A stretch of 64,000 nt of DNA from Cytophagales bacterium (GTDB lineage Bacteria > Bacteroidota > Bacteroidia > Cytophagales > Spirosomataceae), in assembly GCA_013298025.1 (NCBI GenBank), contig JAAFJE010000005.1:1-64000 (forward strand). Direction: 5' to 3'. Below are positions 54,161-63,346 of this stretch, in pieces. Position numbers and translations under genes: made by a program. The stretch's first letter is position 1. Each line of letters opens with the position of its first letter. Under the pieces are notes generated by a model. The model was not told the DNA's origin. It saw only the letters and a program-made list of their open reading frames with translations, and did not search any database.

Positions 54161-54583
54161 ATGGGAAGAATCGTTGCTATTGATTATGGTACAAAACGTG
54201 TGGGGTTAGCGGTGACAGACCCCTTGAAGATTATTGCATCGGCACTCGAAACGGTTCATGCCAAAGATGTATTAACTTACCTGAAAAATTATTGTGCCAA
54301 AGAAGCAGTAGATGCTTTTGTGGTAGGAATGCCCACACGCCTCGACGGTAGCGATACCAACAATACGTCACACGTCAAAGGGTTTGTCGGACAACTCAAA
54401 AAACTCTTTCCTGAACACCCCATTCATCTACACGACGAGCGGTTTACGTCGAGTATGGCTTTGCAAGCCATGATTATGAGTGGCAGTACCAAAAAAGACC
54501 GTCGGGAAAAAGGGAATATTGATAAAGTGTCGGCAACCATCATTTTGCAATCGTTTATGGAGCAGCAAGCCCTTCGCTCGTGA
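54161..54583 (+). CDS. ruvX: Holliday junction resolvase RuvX/YqgF
   Basis: 140 residues, RNase H fold. First acidic motif MGRIVAIDYGTKRVGLAVTDP, then FVVGMPTRLDGS, DERFTSSMAL and the final KGNIDKVSATIILQSFM with the last acidic residue. In bacteria this protein acts on 16S rRNA ends or Holliday junctions. A TAACTTTG -7-like box at 54,114-54,121 precedes the ATG by 40 bp. Confidence 0.96.
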   Translation: MGRIVAIDYGTKRVGLAVTDPLKIIASALETVHAKDVLTYLKNYCAKEAVDAFVVGMPTRLDGSDTNNTSHVKGFVGQLKKLFPEHPIHLHDERFTSSMALQAMIMSGSTKKDRREKGNIDKVSATIILQSFMEQQALRS

Positions 54584-54616
54584 ATCTAAGCAGGTTATTT
54601 TACAGCAAAAGGAGCA

Positions 54617-55678
54617 TTAAAAAAGCCCTAGTTGCTCGTTGCTGCCTAGGCGGTCGGTATAAAAATCGTTTACGTCTTTGTAGGCATCGGGCAGTTCTTT
54701 TCGTGTACAAGAAAGCCCAAAATGCGTGAATATTTTCTCTAATTCATCGGCGGCACGGTGGCCCGCTTTGTCGTTGTCGAGGTAGAAAATCACTTGGGCT
54801 CTTTTGAATAATTTGGCCCATTCTCGTTTAAAAACATTCGCTGTGCCAAGACTTACCGCCACTTTCCCTTCTTGTGCCAAACGCATACAGTCGAAAGCTC
54901 CTTCGGTGATATAGACCTCTTGGTCAATTTTGATTTTATCGAGGGCATCGGCATTGAAGAGCGTTAGGGGGTGTTTATACAAAAATTGGTAACGGCTATG
55001 TCCTTCGGGGGGCATTCCGAGTACTCGTCCTTGCAAATACACAATTCTTCCGTGACGGTAATAAGGAATAATGAGCGGATGGGCATAAAAAATCAAATTA
55101 TTTTTGTCGTTAAATAAGCCCGATTCTTGCAAATCGAGGGTAGAAAACCGTTGCTTGAGGTACCATGAAGCGGAGGCATAATCTTTGACAAAAAAGAGCC
55201 TAAAATCTTTGATGGTTTTTTCTGAAAATCCTCTTTTTTTTAAATACGCAAGGGCTTGTTGCGATAACTCGTTGGAGGGTTGTTGCAAACAAAAATCCCG
55301 AAAAGCCTCATAAATTTGCGAATGAATTTCTTCTACCGGCTTTTCTTTCTCTTGTATCCTTTTTACGTCGAGGCTAGGCGTAATAGGCTTGCTTGGCTTT
55401 TGATACGGTGTAGGATTATACGCTCCAAGATATTCTTTGGCCATTCCTTGAATACTGTCTTTGATACTGAGTTGTTTCACCTCGGCATACAATGAAATCG
55501 CATTCCCAGTTTTAGCACAACCAAAGCAGTAAAAACTGTTGGTGTGGCTGTACAGTACCAACGAAGGCGAGTCTTCTTGGTGAAAAGGGCATAGGATACG
55601 GTTGCGTTGTACTTCTAGCCCCAAATCTTGAGCTATTTGTACGATAGAAATTTGGCTAAGTTCTTCGAGTATATTCAT
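54617..55678 (-). CDS. Short stand-alone DnaG-like primase (CHC2 zinc finger plus TOPRIM)
   Basis: 353 residues, about half of a cellular DnaG. The zinc-finger ligands are C30, H33, C51 and C54 in ILCPFHQEDSP and FYCFGCAKTGNAI. The TOPRIM domain has YITEGAFDCMRLAQEGKVAVSLGTANV with its glutamate and IFYLDNDKAGHRAADEL with the DxD-like pair. The DnaB-binding C-terminal domain is missing. Such proteins occur on mobile or plasmid DNA and sometimes as chromosomal singletons. The role here is unknown; it is not the replicative primase. It lies between ruvX and an ECF sigma factor. Confidence 0.85.
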   Translation of the reverse strand: MNILEELSQISIVQIAQDLGLEVQRNRILCPFHQEDSPSLVLYSHTNSFYCFGCAKTGNAISLYAEVKQLSIKDSIQGMAKEYLGAYNPTPYQKPSKPITPSLDVKRIQEKEKPVEEIHSQIYEAFRDFCLQQPSNELSQQALAYLKKRGFSEKTIKDFRLFFVKDYASASWYLKQRFSTLDLQESGLFNDKNNLIFYAHPLIIPYYRHGRIVYLQGRVLGMPPEGHSRYQFLYKHPLTLFNADALDKIKIDQEVYITEGAFDCMRLAQEGKVAVSLGTANVFKREWAKLFKRAQVIFYLDNDKAGHRAADELEKIFTHFGLSCTRKELPDAYKDVNDFYTDRLGSNEQLGLF

Positions 55679-55748
55679 ACCAATGCTTCATTTTGTAAGT
55701 TAATGCTCCTGTTAGGGTACATTAACTTACAAAATAAAGCAAAACCCT

Positions 55749-56333
55749 TTATCTTCTGGCAATATATTGCTTCAAATAAAGTACACGCAACTTTTCTTTG
55801 GCACGAAGTACACGCATTTTGGTGGCACTTAGGGTAATACCGAGGTGTAAAGCTATTTCGTTGAGGCTCAACTCATCTTGATAGCGCATCCATAAAATAC
55901 GTTGTTCTTCAAGCGATAGGGTCGATACTGTACGGTCAATCTTTTGATGGGTTTCAAACGTGGCAGGTTCTTCTTCTACCCAATGTTGGTAGGAAGCGTC
56001 GTGGTAGTCAAACCGTTGAAAAGTATTTTTACTCGTCAAGCGAATTTGGTCAATACAATAATTATACGTGATAGCATACAACCAAGTGGAAAATTTAGCA
56101 TTCGACCTAAAAGAGGGAATTCTGACGACAAGCTTCAAGAATATATCGTGGGCATAGTCACGAGCTTGGTCGCCGTCTTTCACAAGAGACAAGCATTTAC
56201 GGTACACCTTCTCTGAATAACGTTGGTAGAGTTGGGCAAGATAGGTGTTTTGTTGTGTTTCGACGAAAAGGTGGGCAAGCATTTCATCGCTCAAATACGC
56301 TTTTTCGGATGATTTCATGATTGTAGAATGCAA
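55749..56333 (-). CDS. ECF-type RNA polymerase sigma factor
   Basis: 194 residues. Sigma region 2 (VETQQNTYLAQLYQRYSEKVYRKCLSLVKDGDQARDYAHDIFLKLV and FSTWLYAITYNYCIDQIR) and region 4 with the HTH (LSLEEQRILWMRYQDELSLNEIALHLGITLSATKMRVLRAKEKLR) are complete. No anti-sigma gene is adjacent; the S41 protease and M1 peptidase are the nearest envelope genes. It is probably an envelope-stress or general ECF regulator. The target regulon is not evident. Confidence 0.95.
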   Translation of the reverse strand: MHSTIMKSSEKAYLSDEMLAHLFVETQQNTYLAQLYQRYSEKVYRKCLSLVKDGDQARDYAHDIFLKLVVRIPSFRSNAKFSTWLYAITYNYCIDQIRLTSKNTFQRFDYHDASYQHWVEEEPATFETHQKIDRTVSTLSLEEQRILWMRYQDELSLNEIALHLGITLSATKMRVLRAKEKLRVLYLKQYIARR

Positions 56334-56525
56334 TTTATAAATGTTAGAATTATTTAGATGTACACCGATGTTAAGACTAAATTAAATAGTTGTAAAGAAA
56401 TTTGCAAGAAAAAAAGCTAGTTTTTTTATCGTAAATACCTAGTAATCAATTGTATAGCTTTTGTATTATTATAATTATATAATTAATGAAAATAATTCAA
56501 ATTTCACACGCATAGTTATATAAAA

Positions 56526-56563
56526 ACAAGAAAGGTCGTCATTCCAATGACGACCTTTCTTGT
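56526..56563 (-). terminator. Terminator of the second M1 peptidase gene
   Basis: 18-bp perfect stem (ACAAGAAAGGTCGTCATT), loop CC. Related in sequence to the imperfect hairpin behind the paralogue at 47,893. Confidence 0.92.
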
Positions 56564-56579
56564 CTAAGATAATTATTTT

Positions 56580-58925
56580 TTAATTTTTAGAACCTTGCAC
56601 TGCCCCTGCGGCTTGCTTTTGTTGCTGCATAGGGTTGGGCTGTGCCTGACGCTGTGCCTTAAACACTTGGAAGCGAGAAGGTTGCTCTGGCTCACGAGGG
56701 AAGGCGTTGTCTTCGGTATCAATGTCGGCAATTTCGTAGAAAGGGTCTAACACCCATTTGGCTACTTTTTTGCTGGTTGGAATAACCTTTTTCACTTCTT
56801 TGTCGTTCAAACGCCAGATTTCTGCTGGAATACGCACTACTTCGTCGGTGCCATCTTCAAATACCATTTTGATAATCACGGGCATCGGTAAACCGCCTTT
56901 GTTTTTGAGGTTTACTACGTAGAAGTTTTTGTTGCTATTCATCAACTGCTTTTCTTCGTCAGAAAGTCCTGCGGTGCTTTGCTCAAAGCGTTTTTTCTCA
57001 GCTTCCGACGTAGCAAAACGGTCGTAGCTGTTATAAAAATCACGCATATCGGGATTGGCTTCTACTACTGTTTGCGGAATATCTTTTTTATTACGAATAT
57101 TACTCATCGTTTGGCGTTTGGCTTCGGCATCAGCTTTGGCTTTGGCATTTTTCTGCTCTGGACTTTGGTTGTCGATACCAAACCATTCTACGTTTTCAAT
57201 CGACTGATTAACAGGCTCTACGCCATAGAACCAACCACGCCAGAACCAATCTAAATCAACTCCCGAAGCATCTTCCATGGTGCGGAAGAAATCGGCGGGA
57301 TAAGGCTGTTTGAAAGCCCAACGGCGTGCATATTCTTTGAAAGCCGCATCGAAAAGCTCACGTCCCATGACGGTTTCACGCAGGATATTGAGGGCTGTAG
57401 CAGGTTTTGCGTAGGCGTTTGGCCCAAATGCCATGATGTTTTCTGAGTTGGTCATGATAGGCACTTGTTGCGTAGGGTCGGTTTTCATGTAAGGAACAAT
57501 GTACTGTGGCTCACCACGACGAGAAGGGAAATCTCTGTCCCATTCTTGTTCGGCTAAATACTGGCAAAAAGTGTTCAATCCTTCGTCCATCCACGACCAT
57601 TGACGCTCATCGGAGTTGATAATCATAGGGAAGAAATTGTGGCCTACTTCGTGGATAATTACCCCAATCATACCGGCTTTGGTTGCTTCCGAATATGTAC
57701 CATCTGGCTCAGGACGACCGCCATTGAACGAAATCATTGGGTATTCCATACCACCGCCTTGGGTTGCATGACAAGAATAGGCAACAGGATACGGATACGC
57801 CACGGTATGTTTAGAATATGAACGCAAGGTATGTGCTACAACCATCGTAGAGTATTGTTCCCAAAGCGGATTACCTTCTTTTGGATACAACGACATAGCC
57901 CATACTTTTTTGCCTTCTACATCTACTTGCATCGCATCCCAGATAAATTTACGAGAACTAGCAAAGGCAAAGTCACGCACGTTATCAGCTTTGTAAATCC
58001 ATGTTTTTTTACCCGTAGGTTTTCCTTTTTCGGCGGCTTCTGCCTCTGCTTGCGATACAATAAGTACTGGGCGAGTGGCAGTTTTGGCTTTTTCCATACG
58101 CTTGATTTGTTCGGCAGACAATACTTGTGAGGCATTTTGTAATTCGCCCGAAGCCCCAACCACGTGGTCGTTTGGTACGGTGATGGCTACTTTATAATTA
58201 CCAAAATTAAGGGTAAATTCTCCTTGTCCTAAAAACTGCTTGTGTTGCCAGCCATATACATCGTTGTAAACCGCCATGCGAGGAAACCAGTGGGCAATAA
58301 AATAGTTGCAGTTGCCATCTTTCGGGTAAAACTCGTAGCCCGAACGCCCATAATATTCGGTAATCAAATAGTTCCAGTCGATAGCAAAAGACACCGATGC
58401 ACCCGATTTCAAAGGCGTTGGCAAATCAATACGCATCATGGTTTGGTTGATGGTATATTTCAACGGACTCCCCTTGGCATCACGTACCGATGTAATGTTG
58501 TAGCCATATTTTTTAGGGTCTGTAAGGTCTTTAAACTGCTGAAAAGAAGCCTGTTGCCCAATGCTACCCGTGCGTGTTTTATTGCCAATGGCATCTTCTT
58601 TGAAAAGGTTTTGGTCGAGTTGTAGCCAAAGGTACGTAAGTTCGTCGGGGGCGTTATTGTAGTACGTGATTGTTTCTGTACCCGTGATTTTGCGTTGGCT
58701 GTCGTCGAGTTCAACCTTTATATCGTAATCGGCTCGTTGTTGGAAATAATCTTTACCCGGTGCACCAGAAGCAGTACGATACGTATTGGGCGTAGGTAAA
58801 AGCGTTTCGAGTTGTTCAAAACGTTTATTGCCATTGTAGGGGTTAGCAGTAGGCGCCTGTTGGGCCAAACTCGTCAATTGCGAGCAAGCCATCACCCCTG
58901 TGAGGAGTAATAGTATTTTTTTCAT
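56580..58925 (-). CDS. Secreted M1-family metallopeptidase, copy 2
   Basis: 781 residues with a signal peptide (about 1-21). HEVGH is at residues 425-429 and E448 is in WSWMDEGLNTF. The domain plan is identical to copy 1. The last third (from about residue 590) is almost identical in protein and DNA to copy 1, including synonymous positions, whereas the N-terminal half is more diverged. Copy 2 has QGGGMEYPMI where copy 1 has PVGGMEYPMI. Direct-repeat copy DR-L starts at its ATG and covers its 5' flank. Confidence 0.93.
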   Translation of the reverse strand: MKKILLLLTGVMACSQLTSLAQQAPTANPYNGNKRFEQLETLLPTPNTYRTASGAPGKDYFQQRADYDIKVELDDSQRKITGTETITYYNNAPDELTYLWLQLDQNLFKEDAIGNKTRTGSIGQQASFQQFKDLTDPKKYGYNITSVRDAKGSPLKYTINQTMMRIDLPTPLKSGASVSFAIDWNYLITEYYGRSGYEFYPKDGNCNYFIAHWFPRMAVYNDVYGWQHKQFLGQGEFTLNFGNYKVAITVPNDHVVGASGELQNASQVLSAEQIKRMEKAKTATRPVLIVSQAEAEAAEKGKPTGKKTWIYKADNVRDFAFASSRKFIWDAMQVDVEGKKVWAMSLYPKEGNPLWEQYSTMVVAHTLRSYSKHTVAYPYPVAYSCHATQGGGMEYPMISFNGGRPEPDGTYSEATKAGMIGVIIHEVGHNFFPMIINSDERQWSWMDEGLNTFCQYLAEQEWDRDFPSRRGEPQYIVPYMKTDPTQQVPIMTNSENIMAFGPNAYAKPATALNILRETVMGRELFDAAFKEYARRWAFKQPYPADFFRTMEDASGVDLDWFWRGWFYGVEPVNQSIENVEWFGIDNQSPEQKNAKAKADAEAKRQTMSNIRNKKDIPQTVVEANPDMRDFYNSYDRFATSEAEKKRFEQSTAGLSDEEKQLMNSNKNFYVVNLKNKGGLPMPVIIKMVFEDGTDEVVRIPAEIWRLNDKEVKKVIPTSKKVAKWVLDPFYEIADIDTEDNAFPREPEQPSRFQVFKAQRQAQPNPMQQQKQAAGAVQGSKN

Positions 58926-59012
58926 GCGAGAGTTGTTGGTGAAAAATGATTTTGACGAAATTAAGAAAAAAACCGTTGCAAGCAGTTGGTTTTTGTAGGC
59001 TATTTGGCGAGT
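58925..59012. repeat. Left direct repeat (DR-L) flanking the Septu-like cassette
   Basis: 88 bp beginning TGCGAGAGTTGTTGGTGAAA and ending TTTGGCGAGT. It matches 61,295-61,358 in the same orientation, apart from about 20-24 bp present only here and two substitutions. DR-L is the 5' leader of the M1 gene. Confidence 0.85.
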
Positions 59013-59060
59013 AAAACAGGAAGTTGAGCGAATAGTGACTTTTCAGCTAGAATGGAAGGG

Positions 59061-59984
59061 CTATAAATTACCGTTTTTGTAGGCTTGGAATGCTTCTCGG
59101 ACGATAGTTTGTTGGCTAAACTCTAATTGTGATACGATTATTTGTTCAAATCTTACTTCATTTGAAACGATATATTTTCTTAATAAAGTATATTCTAAAG
59201 TAGCATCTTGACTTTTGGCCTCTGCTTCTTCAAAGGCAATCTTTAAAGCTTTGGGTAAATTTTCATCAGCAATGAGGCCTTGATTATTAAGAGCAAACAG
59301 CGAATCTATGTGCTTTATAAAAGAATCTGTAACATTCTTTTTACGAGCAAGCTTTAAATAATCACGATTCAAATTGCAAATTTTAATCGTCTTTTCTCCT
59401 CTAAGCTTATCTGTATCAAGCCCTAACATTTTAATCCCTTTGCTTTCATCATCTAATGTAAAGCCTAAAACAAGAACAGGGTTATCAATTTCAGGATGGA
59501 GTAAATAGGGCTTTTCTGCAATCAGTTCAGTTGATTTAGCAATAGATTTTTCTGTATCAAGTTTACCTAAAATATCAAGGATTGGGCTTTTCACTCTTGT
59601 CCCCATAACAGGAAATTGATTCCCTTTCCCTCCTTCTGTATTACAATACCTACAAGACGGTACAAGATTTGACCACTCGTAAGCCAACCAGTAATATCCA
59701 TTATGGGTGTTGTCTTCTGAAACTCCTTTTTTAGGGCGATAATGCTCAATTTCGGCTTTACATATCACTTCACAGTATGCACATTTATGAAAATAATATT
59801 TGTTTAGCTTTTCTCTAACCGATGATTGAGTTTTCCCTACACTATCGGTATAAGTACCTTTATAAACACTGTCCTTTATCAAGTTTGTATTTCCTGATAC
59901 CGCTATCTGATTTAAAGCATCAATTGTACTCTGCTCTTTCAAAATATCAGGCTTATCGTTTAAGTCTTTTATTACGAGTCGCAT
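59061..59984 (-). CDS. ptuB: Septu-like effector: HNH nuclease PtuB (TIGR02646 type)
   Basis: 307 residues. The HNH/TIGR02646 core is at residues 60-130: CAYC at 68-71, EHYRPK with the catalytic histidine at 81, YYWLAYEWSNLVPSCRYCN with the second Cys pair at 111-114, and KGNQFP. These four cysteines bind zinc around the HNH site. The C-terminal 180 residues are helical and presumably bind PtuA. The ATG is 3 bp after the PtuA stop codon, so the two are an operon with tight coupling. It resembles the PtuB nuclease of Septu and retron Ec78, which cleaves nucleic acid during phage attack. It is longer than the retron-type protein. Confidence 0.88.
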   Translation of the reverse strand: MRLVIKDLNDKPDILKEQSTIDALNQIAVSGNTNLIKDSVYKGTYTDSVGKTQSSVREKLNKYYFHKCAYCEVICKAEIEHYRPKKGVSEDNTHNGYYWLAYEWSNLVPSCRYCNTEGGKGNQFPVMGTRVKSPILDILGKLDTEKSIAKSTELIAEKPYLLHPEIDNPVLVLGFTLDDESKGIKMLGLDTDKLRGEKTIKICNLNRDYLKLARKKNVTDSFIKHIDSLFALNNQGLIADENLPKALKIAFEEAEAKSQDATLEYTLLRKYIVSNEVRFEQIIVSQLEFSQQTIVREAFQAYKNGNL

Positions 59985-59987
59985 ACT

Positions 59988-61064
59988 TTACGATGTTTTG
60001 ATAAGTTTGAGCAGTTCTTCTTGTCTTTCTTTGGTTAAGAAAGTATTGATGTCCTTTTTTAATTGGTCGTTGAATTTTAATTCTGCAAAAGTATCCTCCG
60101 TCCGAATCATCTTATCATTGCTTTTACTTTCAGGAACAAGGTCTTGAAAACCAAAAATGGGTGAGCTTAAAATGGTATTGGGCGTAAGTACACTAAAATC
60201 TATGTCTAATAATGCTGCTTTGATGCCTTCTTCTTTCGTTCTGGAAACATTGATAATGACAGAATTTTGGGGTGCTCCCAACAATGGAATGGGGCTATGG
60301 GTTGAAACAATAAATTGAATTTTAGGGAATAATTCTGTGAGCTTTTCTACAAATAGCTTTTGGTATTTAGGATGAAGATGTAATTCAAATTCATCTATTA
60401 GAACAATGCCTTCTAAACTTGATAAATCTTCAGGAACAGCCTCACGGGTCAATCTATTAATCATATCTCCAATCATGCCTAAGATATTTTTATACCCTGA
60501 TGCTAACTCGTTTAATTCAACGCTTTTATCTAATGGTTGCCCCTCCTCATCTAACTCATAGTATTCAATTTTATTCCTTTTGCTTTTCTCATCAACCTTA
60601 ACCTCTATTTTATCCAATCTTGGAATAAGCGTTTTGAAAATATTTTCAAGCTGTTCGTATCCTTTGGGATAATTTATTTTCCAATCTTTGAAGTTTTCTT
60701 CGATATTAACTAAAAGAGCTTCGTTAGAAAATAGTGATTCGGTAGAAGAATATTTGTCCATTACTTCTATGGCAGAACCAGCCGAAATCCTCAACCTAGT
60801 TGAACCATAACCTAGGATTTGGTTTGGTTTAGGGTACTTATTTTCCCGAAACTCAATTGTCATCAATATATCTACTTTTGCCATGAAGCTTTTCATCTTA
60901 TTCCAGTTTGCCACAGCCTGCAAAACCGAAGTCTTTCCAAAGCCATTTTCACCTGTTAAAAAAATCCATTGGGTATTGTCAGGAATATTATCAATTCGTG
61001 TGTCAATGATTCCTCTGTAATTTTTAATATGAAATGATTTTAAAGCGATTGGTAGCATGGTCAT
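59988..61064 (-). CDS. ptuA: Septu-like sensor: SMC/ABC-type ATPase PtuA
   Basis: 358 residues. Walker A GENGFGKTS at 38-46, a signature-like ELASGYKNILGMIGDMINRL (C-loop position), Walker B with LEGIVLIDEFELHLHPKYQKLF and the H-switch STHSPIPLLGAP. This is the AAA_15/21 overcoming-lysogenisation-like group that includes PtuA. First gene of the two-gene cassette. PtuA oligomerises and releases or activates the PtuB nuclease when ATP falls or phage is detected (known from Septu; inferred here). The next 300 bp upstream contain no gene. Confidence 0.87.
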   Translation of the reverse strand: MTMLPIALKSFHIKNYRGIIDTRIDNIPDNTQWIFLTGENGFGKTSVLQAVANWNKMKSFMAKVDILMTIEFRENKYPKPNQILGYGSTRLRISAGSAIEVMDKYSSTESLFSNEALLVNIEENFKDWKINYPKGYEQLENIFKTLIPRLDKIEVKVDEKSKRNKIEYYELDEEGQPLDKSVELNELASGYKNILGMIGDMINRLTREAVPEDLSSLEGIVLIDEFELHLHPKYQKLFVEKLTELFPKIQFIVSTHSPIPLLGAPQNSVIINVSRTKEEGIKAALLDIDFSVLTPNTILSSPIFGFQDLVPESKSNDKMIRTEDTFAELKFNDQLKKDINTFLTKERQEELLKLIKTS

Positions 61065-61294
61065 AGATTTTTGTTTTATACGAATTTACAAGATAATTAC
61101 GATTTATAAACAATAAAAAGCCAATATTAAGGCCTTATTATATCTGAAAAATCATAACTAAACTTATCGAAAATCCTAATAGATGAACTGTTTAAACGTT
61201 TGATTCACAGTCTATTTTTGCCTTAAACAAAACTCCAGATACATACTTATCGCAACCGATTTTTCTGAAAATGCTCATACCTACAATATGCCAT
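61065..61294. other. Upstream region of the Septu-like cassette
   Basis: 230 bp, AT-rich, without a frame or a TAnnTTTG box on the leftward strand. It presumably contains the promoter for ptuA. Confidence 0.45.
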
Positions 61295-61358
61295 TGCGAG
61301 AGCTGTTGGTGAAAAAAACAGTTGCAAGCAGTTGGTTTTTGTAGGCTACTTGGCGAGT
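61295..61358. repeat. Right direct repeat (DR-R)
   Basis: 64 bp in the same orientation as 58,925-59,012: TGCGAGAGCTGTTGGTGAAA, then GTTGCAAGCAGTTGGTTTTT and GGCGAGT. It lacks the 20-24-bp TGATTTTGACGAAATT block of DR-L. No gene is attached to this copy. Confidence 0.85.
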
Positions 61359-61418
61359 TGTGTTACAGCAGATAAAGCAAACAAGAAGAAATGGTCATAC
61401 CCTACTATCTTTTATAAG

Positions 61419-61712
61419 TCAATTCAAGTGTGGCGTAAAAGCATGACGCAACACGGTGGCGGTTTTGAAAGCCAATTTTTCATAATACTGCACCTTTTCG
61501 GCACTCGCCAAAGGCTCTAGTTTATGCACCACAAACTTTAGTGGCGTTTCTGCTGAAACAAATAGCAAGGAAATACGCCAAGTTTCTGCCGTGACAGCTT
61601 CTATCAAATAGCCCACAACAGAGTTGCCAAGCCATTTTTCATCTTGGATAGGCACTAAATCTACTTTTGTTCCTTGCGATTCTTCGACCAAATGATAATT
61701 AAAATAAGGCAT
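61419..61712 (-). CDS. Hypothetical small protein
   Basis: 97 residues, no signal or membrane segment. Predicted beta-rich (KVDLVPIQDEKWLGNSVVGYLIEAVTAETWRISLLFVSAETPLKFVVHKL). It might be a small sensor or immunity-like protein. No family is recognised. It lies 60 bp from DR-R. Confidence 0.55.
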   Translation of the reverse strand: MPYFNYHLVEESQGTKVDLVPIQDEKWLGNSVVGYLIEAVTAETWRISLLFVSAETPLKFVVHKLEPLASAEKVQYYEKLAFKTATVLRHAFTPHLN

Positions 61713-62121
61713 AATAAGAGTGGTAAATGGTGAATACTACGTTTTGCTGTATAAAAACTTTCTATATCGTGTGTTATGTTGATGGCAGAATGGTATTAAG
61801 AAAGGAAGTAATTCAACGCAAATCCGCAATCAGCAAGCCTTTATTTGTTGTAATTTTTATGTACTATTTTGTGAATATTTTTTACTTTTTAAATATAACA
61901 TAAAAAATAAGATATTTGTTGTATCGGCTTCTTTTTTTCTACATATAAAAAAAACGAGTGATTTATTACCTCTCATAGCTATACTTCTAGGATACATTAG
62001 AGGGAAATATTTAGGAAAAAAACTATATTTGAAATGAGGGTGTATGAAGTGTCGGATAAAATGACTGACGAGTCAACAACGATGCTCATGCTACGCTCGC
62101 TCACTTCAATAATCAAACTAG
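61713..62121. other. Intergenic region without a gene
   Basis: 409 bp between the divergent small gene and the aminotransferase gene. AT-rich on its left half. No clear repeat or hairpin. Confidence 0.45.
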
Positions 62122-63291
62122 ATGAATTTAAGTTGTCAGAAAGCCCTATTCAACCTCGACGAAGGGGTTCATTACATCAACTGTGCCACCATGTCGCCCA
62201 ACCTTATCAGTGTAGAAACGGCTGGCATACAGGGTATTTTACGAAAATCGCAGCCGCAAAACATTACTTCGCAAGACTTTTTTGAGGTTACGCAGCCTGT
62301 CAAGAATGCTTATGCCAAACTGATTAATTGTCCAGACCCCGAACGCCTCGTAATGATTCCTTCTACGTCTTATGGCATGGCTATTGTAGCGAAGAATTTG
62401 CCCCATAAAGCAGGCTTGCAAGCCCAACAACGCATTGTGATGGTAGCCGAAGAATTTCCATCAGATGTGTATGCTTGGGAAGAAGTTTGTGCCGAACAAA
62501 ACTTGCGTATGCACGTGGTGGCTGCTCCGCCAAGCTTACAAGACCGAGGGAAACAATGGAATGAGCAACTCTTGGCTGCCATTACGCCAAACACCTGTAT
62601 GGTGGTGATTTCGCCTGTGCATTGGGCCGATGGCACGCAGTTCGACTTGGTGGCTATTGGCAAGCAATGCCGTGCGGTAGGGGCATGGTTGGTGTTAGAC
62701 GGAACGCAGGCCATTGGAGCGATGCCTTTCGACTGGGCATTGGTACAGCCCGATGCCATTGTCAATGTGGGGTATAAATGGCTTTTGGGGCCTTATGCCT
62801 CTGGTATCATGTATTTGGGGCCTTGTTTCGACGAAGGGCGACCGCTCGAACGCAATTGGATTAATCGGGTGGGGTCGGATGATTTCAAAAATTTGGTACA
62901 ATACCAAACGGCTTATAGGCCTAAAGCCGAACGCTACAACATGGGTGAGCGAAGCAATTTTATCCTAAACCCTATGCTTGCCACCGCTATTGAGCAAATC
63001 AATGCTTGGGGCGTAGGAGCAATTCAGGCGTATTGCCAGCAATTATTGGCAGAACCTTTGGCTTTGCTGCAACAAAAAGGTTGTTGGGTCGAAGAGGAGG
63101 CATACCGAAGTAAACACTTGGTTGGCGTGCGACTGCCCAGCCATGCCCGTACAGAACGCATCCGACAGCAATTGCATGAACGCAATATTTTTGTTTCGTT
63201 TAGAGGGGAGGCTATTCGGATTGCTCCACACGTGTATAACGATGCCAACGACATGGCTGCCTTGGTCGATGCTTTGTTGAAAGGATTGTAA
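62122..63291 (+). CDS. Class V aminotransferase (cysteine-desulfurase-like)
   Basis: 389 residues, PLP fold type I. The start FNLDEGVHYINCATMSPNL is the usual opening; LVLDGTQAIGAMPFDWALVQPDAIVNVGYKWLLGPYASGIMYLG carries the PLP-binding aspartate/His region and the Schiff-base lysine in GYKWLLGP. The C-terminus contains RIRQQLHERNIFVSFRGEAIRIAPHVYN. It is probably a desulfurase- or kynureninase-like enzyme. No Fe-S assembly genes are adjacent, so the substrate is open. Located between the Septu cassette and an hsdR gene. Confidence 0.9.
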   Translation: MNLSCQKALFNLDEGVHYINCATMSPNLISVETAGIQGILRKSQPQNITSQDFFEVTQPVKNAYAKLINCPDPERLVMIPSTSYGMAIVAKNLPHKAGLQAQQRIVMVAEEFPSDVYAWEEVCAEQNLRMHVVAAPPSLQDRGKQWNEQLLAAITPNTCMVVISPVHWADGTQFDLVAIGKQCRAVGAWLVLDGTQAIGAMPFDWALVQPDAIVNVGYKWLLGPYASGIMYLGPCFDEGRPLERNWINRVGSDDFKNLVQYQTAYRPKAERYNMGERSNFILNPMLATAIEQINAWGVGAIQAYCQQLLAEPLALLQQKGCWVEEEAYRSKHLVGVRLPSHARTERIRQQLHERNIFVSFRGEAIRIAPHVYNDANDMAALVDALLKGL

Positions 63292-63346
63292 CGATGGTAC
63301 TCCGCTTGGGTGTTGGTTTGCCATTCAGGCGGAGGCATTTTTCATA

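Noticed and set aside
58923-59060. Direct repeat as an IS target-site duplication
   Set aside because: At 64-88 bp it is far longer than IS duplications and no transposase lies between the copies.
62034-62285. Forward frame upstream of the aminotransferase
   Set aside because: It overlaps the aminotransferase start in another frame and has no family similarity.
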